Source: GCA-003244245 sp035714625 (lineage in GTDB: Bacteria; Actinomycetota; Actinomycetes; Mycobacteriales; Pseudonocardiaceae). From it: a stretch of 26,600 bases of DNA. A program made the position numbers and the translations under genes. The stretch is from the NCBI GenBank assembly GCA_035714625.1, contig DASTLT010000166.1, forward strand, positions 1 through 26,600, given 5' to 3'. The notes below the pieces were generated by a model, which worked only from the letters and a program-made list of their open reading frames with translations, was not told the origin of the DNA and did not search any database. Below, piece by piece: positions 1-7,169 of this stretch; position 1 is the first letter of the stretch; the number at the start of each line of letters is the position of its first letter.

Positions 1-53
1 GTACCGTGCCCGACCCCAGCCCATCCAGAGAAGACTAACAGCAGCACCGTCTG

Positions 54-200
54 TTGGACGGCCGACGCGTATTCGAAGAACCACGACGCCGTGCACCGGA
101 CGGGGTCATGGCAGAGGTTGATGCCGCGATGGTGGCGGAGAAGCTGGAACGGCGGTGGTGGCCACAGCAGATCTCAGGATGGCTGCGACGACGGTACGCG
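54..200 (+). pseudogene. IS30-family transposase fragment
   Basis: The translated segment around 100-195 reads VAEKLERRWWPQQISGWLRR, which matches the pattern of IS30-family transposases just after the N-terminal helix-turn-helix (typically a basic stretch, then W-P/S-x-Q-I-x-G-W-L-R-R). Only about 45 residues are recognisable. The catalytic DDE domain is absent, and beyond about 200 the frame drifts into unrelated sequence. It is therefore a dead scrap of an insertion sequence. No terminal inverted repeats were seen. The call rests on one short motif, so it could be a chance resemblance. Confidence 0.45.
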
Positions 201-352
201 CCGTGTTACTCGCCGGTGCCTCCGACGTGCTTGCGGCGGCCTCGCGACTGGATTTCCTCACTATGGCAGAAAGCCTGGTCGTGGTCGCCCGGGACGCCGA
301 AAGGAGAGTACCCACTCCCTGTCACTCTCAACATATAGCGCACTGGGGGGCT

Positions 353-378
353 TGCGGCAAGACCGGGGTCGTGCCGCA
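353..378. promoter_or_regulatory. Inverted repeat upstream of glycosyltransferase fragment
   Basis: TGCGGCA (353-359) and TGCCGCA (372-378) form a perfect 7-bp stem with a 12-base loop, about 45 bases before the glycosyltransferase start. It could be a leader hairpin or a regulator site. No T-tract follows it. Confidence 0.25.
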
Positions 379-422
379 GAATCACCGGCCGAGGCCAGAA
401 CCGCGGAAATGGGAGTCGCGAA

Positions 423-917
423 ATGCGTGTGTTGTTGTCGACGTATGGGGGGCGCGGGGACGTCGAACCGCTGGTGGCACTCGCGGTGCGGTTGCGGGCA
501 CTGGGCGCGCAGGTGCGGGTGTGCGCACTGCCGGACTGCGCGCAGCGGCTGGCCGAGGTCGGCGTGCCGCTGGTGCCGGTCGGCCCGCCGGTGCGCCAGT
601 TGATGCACGGGGTGACGTCGCCGTCGGTGGCGGACGTGTCCCGGCTCGCGGCCGAGTTGATCGCCGAACAGTTAGACAAGCTCCCCGCGGCGGCCGAGGG
701 CTGCGATGCCCTGGTGGCGACCGGCCTGTTCCCGGTCGCGGCCAGCGCCCGGTCGGTGGCCGAGAAACTGGGCATCCGGTCCGTGTTCGCGGCGTACTGT
801 CCGATCTTCCTGCCGTCGCCGCACCACCCGCCGCACCCGCTGCCGGGCCGGTCGTTGCCGCCGGACGTGACCGACAACCGGGTGCTGAACGAGAGGAGGG
901 TCGCGTCCCACTCTTGA
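423..917 (+). pseudogene. Glycopeptide-type glycosyltransferase, N-terminal fragment
   Basis: Residues 1-155 match the N-terminal (acceptor-binding) Rossmann domain of GT1/GT28 glycosyltransferases of the vancomycin GtfA/B/C type. The start MRVLLSTYGGRGDVEPLVAL, the segment GVPLVPVGPP and the VAEKLGI motif near residue 120 are characteristic. Full-length family members are about 400 residues. Here similarity ends near residue 155 (NERRVASHS, then stop), so the whole C-terminal nucleotide-sugar-binding domain is missing. The fragment cannot transfer sugar. It starts at an ATG at 423, and a GntR regulator begins 48 bases after its stop. It is probably a relic of natural-product tailoring or a recombination leftover. 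The family call is firm; the original substrate cannot be known. Confidence 0.8.
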
Positions 918-924
918 TACGCGA

Positions 925-954
925 CTGACGAGGCGGTAACCACCGTCTTAGTAT
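925..954 (+). promoter_or_regulatory. Putative leaderless promoter of GntR gene
   Basis: CTGACG (925-930) and TAGTAT (949-954) have 18-base spacing and resemble -35 and -10 boxes. Transcription would start at about 961-965, at or next to the ATG at 965, which has no Shine-Dalgarno sequence. This suggests a leaderless transcript, which is common in actinobacteria. Confidence 0.4.
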
Positions 955-964
955 TGTTCGACCA

Positions 965-1741
965 ATGCCCGAGCCACGGGGTGCGGCCTTCCCCCACCAC
1001 CGCATCGTTGACGATCTTCGCTCCGCGATCCTGGCCGGTGACCTGGCGCCGGGTGAGCGACTGAGTTCGGAGTGGGAACTGGCGCAGCAGTACCAGACGA
1101 GTCGGCCGACGGTGCGTCGCGCGGTGGCCGTGCTCAAGGCTGAGGGTCTGGTGATCACCGAGCAGGGTCGGGGTGCTTTCGTCCGCCCGAAGCCGCATGT
1201 GCGGCTGCTGGTCACCGGCGCGAACTATCGTCGGCATCGCAGTGCGGGGTTGGCCGGTTTCAATGCTCAGGTGGCTGAGCAGGGGCAGCGACCGGAGCAG
1301 CGCCTGCTGGAGGTAGGGCAGGTTGACGCTCCGGTCGAGGTGGCGGTGCGCCTGGAGCTTGCGGAGAACTCGCCGGTGATCGTCCGACGTCGGTTGTTCC
1401 TGGCGGAGGATCAGCCGGTGGCGTTGTGCGACAGCTACTACCCGGCTGACCTGGCGGCCGGGACTGCGATCGCCGAGCCGAGGAAAATCCGTGGTGGCGC
1501 TCATGCGGTGATTGAAGATCCGGCCGGGCCGATTCGGAGATCGGTGGCGCGGTCGGTGGATGAGTTGACCAGCCGGATGCCGACGCGCCGAGAGAGTGAG
1601 AGGTTACAGCTCTCATCGGGAGTGCCGGTCGTGCGGGTGCTCCGAACGATCTACGACACCGAGAACACGCCGCTGGAGGTGCAGGATTCGGTCGTGGCTG
1701 CCGATCGTCATGAGTTCCGGTACGAAGTGGACATGAGGTGA
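965..1741 (+). CDS. GntR-family transcriptional regulator (HutC/UTRA type)
   Basis: The 258-residue protein has the two-domain layout of HutC-type GntR regulators. An N-terminal winged helix-turn-helix occupies roughly residues 12-75 (IVDDLRSAILAGDLAPGERL, then RPTVRRAVAVLKAEGLV and the wing GRGAFV). A UTRA effector-binding domain follows at about 95-255, with the typical VRRRLFLAEDQPVALCDSYY strand region and the final TPLEVQDSVV segment. Length is normal and the frame is intact. Its stop codon overlaps the GTG start of the next gene, so the two are coupled. Such regulators usually repress their own or nearby genes in response to a small ligand. The tandem palindromes at 2787-2822 downstream are candidate operators. 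The effector is unknown. Confidence 0.93.
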   Translation: MPEPRGAAFPHHRIVDDLRSAILAGDLAPGERLSSEWELAQQYQTSRPTVRRAVAVLKAEGLVITEQGRGAFVRPKPHVRLLVTGANYRRHRSAGLAGFNAQVAEQGQRPEQRLLEVGQVDAPVEVAVRLELAENSPVIVRRRLFLAEDQPVALCDSYYPADLAAGTAIAEPRKIRGGAHAVIEDPAGPIRRSVARSVDELTSRMPTRRESERLQLSSGVPVVRVLRTIYDTENTPLEVQDSVVAADRHEFRYEVDMR

Positions 1742-2781
1742 CCGCAGGTGGCGGGCGCCCGGTGTTGCGATTGGGGGCATGCCTGTCGCTCACCGGCCGT
1801 TTCGCGCGGTTCGGGGTTCAAGCGGCTCGCGGGTTGGAGGTATGGCGCGGGTTGGACGGGGGCGTCGAGGTCGTGGTGGAGGACGACGGCAGTGATCCGG
1901 TACAGGTGGAGTCCTGCCTGCGCTCGGTGGCGGGCCGGTGTGATCTGTTGCTGGGGCCGTATTCGACACAGCTTATGCGCGTGGCGTCGCGGGTCGCGGT
2001 GGACCTGAACCGGGTGGTGTGGAATCACGGTGGTTCCGGTGACGACGTGGAAGCGGCGGCTCCCGGACACGTCGTGTCGGTCTTGACGCCAACGAGCCGG
2101 TATGCCGAGCCGTTCCTGCGACACCTGGCGCGACGAACAACGACGGCACCGCTATGGCTCGCGGAAGGTCGCGGGAGCTTCGGTCGACAGGTAGTGGCGG
2201 GTGCCGCGGTCATGGCCGAGGAACTCGGTCTGCGCACGGTGCGCCTCGGTGCGGCCGACAACATGCCCCGAGACCCTGGTCCATCGGGATGGGATCTGTT
2301 CTGTGCTGGCTCGTTCGAGGAGGACGTTTCCCGTGTCATAGCTGCCCGCACCCTCGCCACGCCCCCGCGCGTGATCGGAGCCGTCGCGGCAGGTGTGCGC
2401 GAGTTCAGCCAGGCGGTGACCAGCCCTGAGGGCATCTACGGCATCGCGCAATGGTTCCCGGGACAAGGCACGAAGGTCGAGTTGGGCCCAGCGGAGAGGG
2501 ACTTGCTGCTGGCCTACTCCGAACTGACCGCAACGCTGCCGGACTATCCCGCTGTCCAGGCCGCCGCCGCAGCCGTGCTCGCCACGCATTGCGCCAGGGC
2601 CATCGGCAGCCTGTCCCGTGAAGACCTGTGGAGCGTCGCGACCGGGTTACGGACGACCACGTTCTACGGTGCGTTCGGAATCGATCCCACCAGCGGAGCA
2701 CAACTCAACCACCAGACCGCGTTGCTGCGCTGGACGGCAGGCGGGCTGAGGTTGGCGGCACCGGACTCGCCCTACCCCTGA
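1738..2781 (+). CDS. Periplasmic-binding-protein-like (type I fold) protein, no signal peptide
   Basis: This 347-residue protein resembles the LivJ/LivK-type (Peripla_BP_6) ligand-binding fold used by branched-chain amino acid or amide ABC transporters. Recognisable parts are the first strand and helix (LRLGACLSLTGRFARFGVQAARGLEVW), the segment VVVEDDGSDP near residue 45, LLLGPYST near residue 75, and GSFGRQVVAGAAVMAEELGL near residue 145. There is no N-terminal signal sequence or lipobox; the protein starts MTAGGGRPVLRLGACLS. It is therefore probably cytoplasmic rather than a transporter component. It overlaps the GntR stop by 4 bases (GTGA), and no permease or ATPase genes follow. A sensory role for a small ligand, working with the GntR regulator, is inference. 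Confidence 0.75.
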   Translation: MTAGGGRPVLRLGACLSLTGRFARFGVQAARGLEVWRGLDGGVEVVVEDDGSDPVQVESCLRSVAGRCDLLLGPYSTQLMRVASRVAVDLNRVVWNHGGSGDDVEAAAPGHVVSVLTPTSRYAEPFLRHLARRTTTAPLWLAEGRGSFGRQVVAGAAVMAEELGLRTVRLGAADNMPRDPGPSGWDLFCAGSFEEDVSRVIAARTLATPPRVIGAVAAGVREFSQAVTSPEGIYGIAQWFPGQGTKVELGPAERDLLLAYSELTATLPDYPAVQAAAAAVLATHCARAIGSLSREDLWSVATGLRTTTFYGAFGIDPTSGAQLNHQTALLRWTAGGLRLAAPDSPYP

Positions 2782-2786
2782 CCTCT

Positions 2787-2822
2787 ACTTGTAGTTCCAA
2801 GTTGATTTGTATTACCAAGTTG
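2787..2822. promoter_or_regulatory. Tandem palindromic operator-like sites
   Basis: Two near-identical sites lie 18 bp apart: TTGTAGTTCCAAGTTG at 2789-2804 and TTGTATTACCAAGTTG at 2807-2822. Each has dyad symmetry, ACTTG-N6-CAAGT at 2787-2802 (perfect) and ATTTG-N6-CAAGT at 2805-2820 (one mismatch). They are markedly AT-rich for this DNA. They sit between the binding-protein gene and the methyltransferase fragment. The form fits a dimeric GntR-type repressor binding on the same face over nearly two helical turns. Confidence 0.55.
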
Positions 2823-2847
2823 GGTAACGTCTCACCCCTCGAACGGT

Positions 2848-3396
2848 GAGGACACTGCGGTCATCACGATCCGGCGCGGTGAGCAGGCCATCAGCTCGGT
2901 GTCGACGCCGTACCTGATCGCGGAGATGCTCGGTCAGGGCGCGGACGCGTTGGGCAGCCTGGAAGGCTGCGACGTTCTGGAGATTGGCAGTGGCGGCTAC
3001 AACGCGTCCCTGCTGGCCGAGCTCGTCGGCCTGTCGGGATCGGTCACGACCGTCGACATCGACCCTAAGGTGACCGATCGGGCGGCCGCCTGCCTGGCGG
3101 CGGGTTACCACGGCGTCACCGTGGTGTGCGCGGACGCCGAGCATCCGATCGAGCCGGGCCGCCGCCACGACCTGATCATCGTCACGGCTGGGGCATGGGA
3201 CGTGGCGCCCGCGTGGCGTGATCAGCTCACTGACGACGGTGTGCTCGTCGTCCCGTTGCGCACATTCGGGATGACCCGGTCGTGGGCGCTGCGCCGCCGC
3301 GGGGACCGGCTAGTCAGCCAGAGCCGCCGCCTGTGCGGGTTCGTCTCCATGCAGGGTGCCGGCGCCCACGAGATGCGCTACGTCGACATCGCCGAG
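2848..3396 (+). pseudogene. FxLD-type methyltransferase fragment, truncated at both ends
   Basis: The translation from about 2848 to 3396 is a close paralogue of residues ~62-240 of the intact methyltransferase at 5919-7169. Shared stretches include LIAEMLGQ, LEIGSGGYNASLL, SGSVTTVDID, CADAEHPI, LTDDGVLVVPLRTFG and FVSMQGAGAHEMRY. The first ~60 residues, including the normal start, are missing, and no ATG/GTG/TTG lies in frame before 2899. After DIAE (3396) the sequence switches abruptly to the antisense of an unrelated regulator fragment. The S-adenosylmethionine-binding core survives but the C-terminal domain does not. This is a relic of a duplication or of a second locus, and probably not functional. 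Confidence 0.85.
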
Positions 3397-3865
3397 GTCC
3401 CGTTCAGCACGACACAGCGTCCGGCGGGCCAGCCACCGGTCGTGTGTGGCGGCCAGGGCCTCGGCGTGAACCCCGGTGATCCAGGCGCGGGTACGGCCCG
3501 GGCAGCCGGTCCGGAGGCTGGCGATGGCGGATTCGGCCAGGTCGAGGGCGGCGGTGGGGTGGCCGAGTTCGATGGCCTGAACAGTCAGCGAGCGGAGGAC
3601 GGCGGCGCGCATGAGCGGGTCCTCTGCCTCGTCTGCCAGGCGCACGGCCTGGATGTAGTACTTCTGCCCGAGTTCATCGGATCCGCCGTCTACTGCCATC
3701 CACCCGGCCAGGTAGGCAAGCTGGCAGGCGGCCCGGAACAGATCCGGGCGAGCTCGGCCGGTGGTGCCACGTAGCAGGGGCACCCCGTCGTTGACGAGGT
3801 AGGCAGCGACGGCGGTGCGGGCATGACCGCCGCCGTAGCGGTCGTCGATGGCCGCGGCATACGCC
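3397..3865 (-). pseudogene. XRE/TPR-type regulator, C-terminal fragment
   Basis: Read on the minus strand, this encodes part of the helical-repeat C-terminal half of an actinobacterial XRE-family regulator. Typical family features are DDRYGGGHARTAVAAYL, LAYLAGWMAVDGG, GQKYYIQAVRLADEAED and AVLRSLTVQAIELGH, followed by AEALAATHDRWLARRTLCRAE. The helix-turn-helix half is absent. The 5' end of the fragment runs into sequence that resembles the promoter of the DUF6879-like gene at 5582. The 3' end is fused at about 3397 to the methyltransferase fragment on the other strand. With both ends cut it is a recombination relic. The family is clear; the original partner is unknown. Confidence 0.75.
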
Positions 3866-3920
3866 CCAGCTTTGACAGGCTCCGATTTCGGATGGCGGCG
3901 AAGTCAATCCTTGTCAACTT
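3866..3920 (-). promoter_or_regulatory. TTGAC-repeat promoter element (copy A)
   Basis: On the minus strand AAGTTGACAAGGATTGACTT (3920-3901) carries two TTGAC boxes 10 bp apart, followed by CCTGTCAAAGCTGG. The same arrangement lies upstream of the DUF6879-like gene (5593-5685), with about 38 extra bases between the two halves. Copy A now leads into the broken regulator fragment rather than an intact gene. Confidence 0.45.
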
Positions 3921-3957
3921 CAGGACGGCGACAGTCGGGCGTGGGCTTTGATGTGCG

Positions 3958-4839
3958 GTGATGCCATCCTCACCGTCGTCTTCTGCTCAGGCTGCTCGTC
4001 AGCGTCTCGCGAATCAGCTCCGCGAGATGCGGCGCGCCTCCGGGCTGACGGGCAGGGAGTTCGCGCGGCGTGCCGGGTGGCGCGATGCCACCTTGGTCTC
4101 GATGATCGAGAAGGCGCGGCGGGCGGTCACTGACGATCATGTGCGGCTGTGGTGCCGGATCTGTGCGGCACCGCGCGGGCGCGAGGCTGAGCTGCTCGCC
4201 GAACAGGCGAACGTCGCCCGGATGTGGGTCGCGTTCAGGGAGTCCCAGCATCAGGTTGGGCTGAATCCGACTCAGCGGATGCTTGTCGGGGATATCTACG
4301 ACCAGCTTCGCCTTGAGCAGGTGTATCAGACGAAGCTCATCCCGGGCCTGTTGCAGACCGAGGCGTACATGACCGGCGTGCTCACCGATGTCCGCCGTGA
4401 ACGCGGCCTGCAGGTGGATGACGTCGCCGAGGCCGTACAGGAGCGGCTGAGCAGGCAGCGGAACCTGCGCCGCGCCAGCGCCCGATTCAGCTTCATCGTG
4501 GAAGAAACCGTGCTGTGGCTGCGGCCCTTCGGCGCCGATGTCCAGCGCGAGCAGTTGCGCCATCTGCTGGAGGTCATGCGGTTGCCGACCGTGTCGTTCG
4601 GCGTGATCCCCATGGCCGCGGACCGGCGCGGATTCCGGCCACGTGAGAGCTTTGATATCACCGATGATGAGCTGGTCACCGTGGAGCTGGCCAGCGGGTT
4701 CCTGTCGCTCACCCATCCCGCTGAAGTGGCCGTATACCGCAACGTGTGGGCGGATCTGATGTCGCTGACCGTGCACGGTCACAGGTGTCGCGCGCTTATC
4801 ACGGCGGCCCTGCAAGGTCAGGACAACGGCGGCTTGTAA
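3958..4839 (+). CDS. XRE-family regulator with DUF5753 domain
   Basis: The 293-residue protein begins with a helix-turn-helix of the XRE family at about residues 15-75 (LANQLREMRRASGLTGREFA, then WRDATLVSMIEKARR). A DUF5753 domain follows, roughly residues 100-285, with the family markers VYQTKLIPGLLQTEAYM, FIVEETVLWLRPFG, LPTVSFGVIPM and the C-terminal VYRNVWADL. This is the standard architecture of the large WhiJ-like regulator family of actinomycetes, usually paired with a small DUF397 or DUF6879 partner. The convergent neighbour (4818-5582, overlapping by 22 bp) is DUF6879-like, which fits. GTG 3958 is directly followed by ATG 3961 and neither has a clear ribosome site, so the exact start is uncertain. 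The DNA target is unknown. Confidence 0.93.
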   Translation: MMPSSPSSSAQAARQRLANQLREMRRASGLTGREFARRAGWRDATLVSMIEKARRAVTDDHVRLWCRICAAPRGREAELLAEQANVARMWVAFRESQHQVGLNPTQRMLVGDIYDQLRLEQVYQTKLIPGLLQTEAYMTGVLTDVRRERGLQVDDVAEAVQERLSRQRNLRRASARFSFIVEETVLWLRPFGADVQREQLRHLLEVMRLPTVSFGVIPMAADRRGFRPRESFDITDDELVTVELASGFLSLTHPAEVAVYRNVWADLMSLTVHGHRCRALITAALQGQDNGGL

Positions 4840-5582
4840 TCGGCGTGCGGGATTGCTCGCTCCCACGCGAGCTCGAACGAGCCAATGATATCGCGGATGA
4901 CGCGCGGGTCGGAGGAGAACGTATAGTGGCGGGGGTTGGTGCCGTCGCCGCGCTGGAAGTTCCACCGGATGATCCGATGGTCGAACACCCAGCAGTCCGC
5001 ACCGGGCACCAGCAGGTCCGCCGCCTGTGTCCGCGGCAGCCAGCGAATGTCCTCACCTGCCTCGACATTGGCGTCGGTAAGGGCATGCTCCCATCGCATG
5101 TACTCGCTCAGCGGCTCGGAGACGATCCGGACGCGACGCCACCGGACGCCGCGCGCCGTCGACTTCCTTACCATGTCCAGGTGGTCTTCCCAGTCGTAGG
5201 ACGACAGGTCCCCGGTCGCTCGCCACTCGGCGAAGCCCTGCTCGGTCTCGTCGTAGCCGTCGCGCATCTCGAAGCGGATCAGCGACGACTCAGTGTGCGC
5301 GAGGATCGTCGTGAAGTCGTGCTGCCCCGGCCCGACGCGTCCCTGTTCGTACTGGTCATCGATCGCTTCCCGCAGAGCCGGAAACAGCCGGTCGGGTACC
5401 CAGATGTCCGTCTCGTCCTCGCCTTTGCCGACGTCCTCGCCGAACCTGGCAGTCAACTCCGGGTCGGTCGCGGTCTTGCCTCGGATGTAAGCACCGCCCG
5501 GGGCGCGCCACACGGCCGGACATTCGGTCTTGCCGGACTCGGGGTCGCCGCCGACAAAGTCGATGTCGTCGCTGTGCGCCAT
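4818..5582 (-). CDS. DUF6879-like protein with extra N-terminal domain
   Basis: ATG at 5582 follows a good ribosome site (GGAGGG, 6 bases spacing), giving 254 residues. The C-terminal part, about 85-254, resembles DUF6879: an acidic N-part with FEMRDGYDETEQGFAEW, the motif ARGVRWRRVRIVSEPLSEYM, then AGEDIRWLPR and a final tryptophan/aspartate-rich strand set (CWVFDHRIIRWNF). Residues 1-80 (ECPAVWRAPGGAYIRGKTAT, then DIWVPDRLF) look like the small separate protein that often sits next to DUF6879 genes, here joined into one chain. No signal peptide or catalytic motif was seen. It converges on the XRE-DUF5753 gene, so it is probably a partner or antagonist of that regulator. The biochemical function is unknown. 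Confidence 0.75.
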   Translation of the reverse strand: MAHSDDIDFVGGDPESGKTECPAVWRAPGGAYIRGKTATDPELTARFGEDVGKGEDETDIWVPDRLFPALREAIDDQYEQGRVGPGQHDFTTILAHTESSLIRFEMRDGYDETEQGFAEWRATGDLSSYDWEDHLDMVRKSTARGVRWRRVRIVSEPLSEYMRWEHALTDANVEAGEDIRWLPRTQAADLLVPGADCWVFDHRIIRWNFQRGDGTNPRHYTFSSDPRVIRDIIGSFELAWERAIPHADYKPPLS

Positions 5583-5592
5583 GCCGCACCCT

Positions 5593-5690
5593 CCAGGTTT
5601 GACAGTGCCGAAATCGACCTTTGCCCCTGACCCGACGGAAGTCAAGACCGGCAGCCGGTTCGCCGGTGTCAATCTCTGTCAACTTTCTTC
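5593..5690 (-). promoter_or_regulatory. TTGAC-repeat promoter element (copy B) of DUF6879-like gene
   Basis: Reading toward the gene, AAGTTGACAGAGATTGACAC (5685-5666) gives two TTGAC boxes 10 bp apart. A third TTGACT lies about 30 bases further on, and CTGTCAAACCTGG just before the ribosome site is similar to copy A (3866-3920). At least one TTGACA could act as a -35 box. The conserved spacing suggests a bound regulator, perhaps the neighbouring XRE protein. Confidence 0.45.
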
Positions 5691-5918
5691 CGCCGAGGGA
5701 GCGCTGTGCCCGAGTGTGGTGTGACACGGAAATCGGCTTACAGCTCTGGGAGGCTCGGCGTGGCAGCGCTCGACCAACGCCGCATCGATAACGACGCTGC
5801 CCACCACGTCGCCCGGCGCGAGGAGCTGAGGGATTCGATCCGCCGCCGGGTCGCCTGCGGGGATACCCGGGACCGCCCGAGCCGCGGCGGCCCGCACACA
5901 TCGGGAGAGGACACCGGA

Positions 5919-7169
5919 ATGAGCGTCGGCACCATAGGCAGCAGCGAGAGCCTCCGTCACGCGATGGTCGACCGGCTGGCCGTCGATCATGCGGCGAAGG
6001 GCCTCACCCTGCGGCCCGAGGTGGAGGCGGCGATGCGGGCCGTTCCCCGCGAGCTGTACACGCCGGGCCTGGCGCTGGAGGAGGCGTATGCGAACGAAGC
6101 GGTCCTCAAGAAGCGGCGTGGTGAGGAAGCCATCAGCTCGGTGACGGCGCCCTTCCTGATCGCGGAGATGCTCGGTCAGGCAGCGGACGCGCTCGGCGAC
6201 CTGGAGGGCCGTGACGCTCTGGAGATCGGCAGTGGCGGCTACAATGCGTCGCTGTTGCGGGAGCTCGTCGGCCCGTCGGGATCGGTCACGACCGTCGATA
6301 TCGACCTCGAGGTGACCAGCCGGGCGGTCGCCTGTCTGGCGGCGGCGGGCTATGACGACGTGACTGTGATGTGCGCGGACGCCGAGCACCCGATCGCGCC
6401 GGGCCGTTGCTACGACCTGATCATCGTCACGGCCGGGGCGTGGGATGTGCCGCCCGCGTGGCGCGAGCAGCTGACCGACGACGGTGTGCTCGTCGTGCCG
6501 CTGCGCACGTTCGGGATCACCAAGTCGTGGGCGCTGCGCCGCCGAGCGGACCGTCTGGTCAGTGCGAGCCACCGCCAGTGCGGGTTCGTCTCCATGCAGG
6601 GTGCCGGAGCCCACGAGATGCGGTATATCGACATCGCCGACGGTGTTCATCTGCGGCTGGATGAGGGCCAGCAGATCGACCCTACCGCTGTCGCCGGCCT
6701 CCTCGGTAAGCCCCGGGAACAGGCCTGGGCCGGGGTGAGCGTGCCACCCCGCACCACCCTGATCGACCTGAACCTGTGGCTGGCGACCCGCCTCACCCGC
6801 GAGGCGGGGGAGTTCGTGGTGCTGACGGCGCAGGAGACGGCCATCGAATCCGGCATCGTCGCGCCCTCCTGGCAGTTCGGCACCCCGGCCATCCTCCACG
6901 AGGGCACGTTCGCCTACCGGTCGGCTCTGCGCTGGACCGACCGGCGGTTCGATCTCGGCGCCTACGCCCACGGGCCCGAGGCCGCCGCGGCGGCCGAGCG
7001 GATGGTCGAGCACATGCGCGCGTGGGTGGACGCGGGCAACCCGCCTCCGGTGCTGCACGTGCTTCCCGCACACACCCCCGACGGCGACCTGCCGGGCGGG
7101 GCGGTCCTGGACAAGCGGCACAGCCGCCTCGTCCTGGCCTTCACTTCCACTGAGAAAGGAACCCCCTGA
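5919..7169 (+). CDS. Methyltransferase of FxLD-type lanthipeptide system
   Basis: The 416-residue protein is a protein-L-isoaspartate O-methyltransferase (PIMT) relative of the kind found with FxLD-type lanthipeptides. Residues ~1-70 (MVDRLAVDHAAKGLTLRPEV, AVPRELYTPG) form the substrate-side region. Residues ~85-235 hold the class I S-adenosylmethionine fold, with LEIGSGGYNASLL near 101-113, VTTVDID near 125 and LTDDGVLVVPLRTFG near 190. Residues ~260-416 form the C-terminal extension characteristic of this subfamily. ATG 5919 follows GGGAGAGG, about 8 bases upstream; the frame is open upstream to 5706 but that part looks non-coding. The stop overlaps the start of the precursor peptide (TGATG). 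It probably methylates an aspartate in the modified precursor, a role inferred from the family. Confidence 0.88.
   Translation: MSVGTIGSSESLRHAMVDRLAVDHAAKGLTLRPEVEAAMRAVPRELYTPGLALEEAYANEAVLKKRRGEEAISSVTAPFLIAEMLGQAADALGDLEGRDALEIGSGGYNASLLRELVGPSGSVTTVDIDLEVTSRAVACLAAAGYDDVTVMCADAEHPIAPGRCYDLIIVTAGAWDVPPAWREQLTDDGVLVVPLRTFGITKSWALRRRADRLVSASHRQCGFVSMQGAGAHEMRYIDIADGVHLRLDEGQQIDPTAVAGLLGKPREQAWAGVSVPPRTTLIDLNLWLATRLTREAGEFVVLTAQETAIESGIVAPSWQFGTPAILHEGTFAYRSALRWTDRRFDLGAYAHGPEAAAAAERMVEHMRAWVDAGNPPPVLHVLPAHTPDGDLPGGAVLDKRHSRLVLAFTSTEKGTP

Noticed and set aside
206..1504. Long minus-strand frame of 432 residues
   Set aside because: It is antisense to the glycosyltransferase fragment and GntR gene, has no recognisable motifs and reflects high-GC third-position bias.
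5706..5918. 71-codon upstream extension of the FxLD methyltransferase
   Set aside because: The family start is MSVG at 5919 with a good ribosome site; the extension has no protein-like pattern and overlaps the DUF6879 promoter region.
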